A DNA stretch of 6,223 bases from Acidobacteriota bacterium (GTDB lineage Bacteria; Acidobacteriota; Vicinamibacteria; Vicinamibacterales; Vicinamibacteraceae): NCBI GenBank assembly GCA_023427865.1, contig JAEYZV010000026.1, positions 1-6,223 of the forward strand. Direction: 5' to 3'. Both the position numbers and the translations under genes were made by a program. The notes beneath the pieces were generated by a model, which ran no database searches, had not been told where the DNA came from, and saw only the letters and a list, made by a program, of their open reading frames with translations. This document shows, one piece after another, positions 6,171 through 6,223 of this stretch (positions within the stretch are counted from its first letter, which is position 1; every line of letters begins with the position of its first letter).

Positions 6171-6223
6171 AAGGAGCAAGGAGCAAGGAGCAAGGAGCAA
6201 GGAGCAAGGAGTAAGGAGTAAGG
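6171..6223. repeat. Heptamer tandem repeat, unit AAGGAGC/AAGGAGT
   Basis: Five perfect AAGGAGC units, two AAGGAGT units and a partial AAGG run to the right edge, so the array may continue beyond the window. It lies immediately upstream of the candidate activator site. On the plus strand each unit resembles a Shine-Dalgarno core, but no plus-strand gene start is visible before the edge. The minus-strand frame through it is open only because of the repeat. Confidence 0.92.

Noticed and set aside
6027..6200. N-terminal extension of the adaptor to an ATG at 6200
   Set aside because: It would place the start inside a tandem repeat and upstream of the sigma-54 promoter. The extra residues have no signal-peptide or domain character.
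4527..6221. 564-codon open frame on the plus strand opposite the adaptor gene
   Set aside because: It lacks any recognisable domain, is arginine- and alanine-rich as expected of antisense frames in GC-rich DNA, and runs through two heptamer repeats. The minus-strand adaptor accounts for the region.

Overview
The window is a GC-rich bacterial locus with every convincing gene on the minus strand. Reading with transcription (high to low coordinates) it holds a sigma-54-type promoter region, a periplasmic adaptor (MFP/HlyD-MacA type), a separate ABC ATPase (MacB/LolD type), two different MacB/FtsX-type permeases, and a sigma-54-dependent (NtrC-type) response regulator that runs toward the left edge. 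This is a tripartite ABC efflux or export operon that carries its own transcriptional activator. The substrate cannot be read from the sequence. No outer-membrane channel and no histidine kinase are visible in the window.

Layout: 6171-6223 is a heptamer tandem repeat. 6131-6167 holds two near-identical 16-bp sites exactly 21 bp apart, a candidate upstream activator site. 6061-6075 is a textbook -24/-12 sigma-54 promoter facing the adaptor gene (4773-6026). 4467-4772 is a 306-bp non-coding gap with two more heptamer arrays and two competing hairpins. The ATPase (3747-4466), permease 1 (2415-3737) and permease 2 (1144-2406) follow with gaps of 8-9 bp and Shine-Dalgarno sequences that overlap the upstream stop codons. 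The regulator starts at a GTG at 1120, 23 bp after permease 2. The simplest reading is a closed circuit: the activator encoded last binds upstream of the sigma-54 promoter that drives the first gene.

The left end is odd. The regulator matches its family from its start to about position 90, midway through the AAA+ domain. From there to position 1 the family match stops, and another minus-strand frame reads like the C-terminal domain of a thiamine-diphosphate enzyme (pyruvate oxidase/acetolactate synthase type). This is either an assembly chimera or a real rearrangement, and it leaves the regulator without its AAA+ lid and DNA-binding domain.

Organism: high GC, a separate-ATPase MacB cluster next to a sigma-54 activator, and intergenic 7-bp tandem repeats of several unrelated sequences suggest an Acidobacteriota-like (possibly Vicinamibacterales) genome. 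This is an inference from general familiarity, not a measured assignment.
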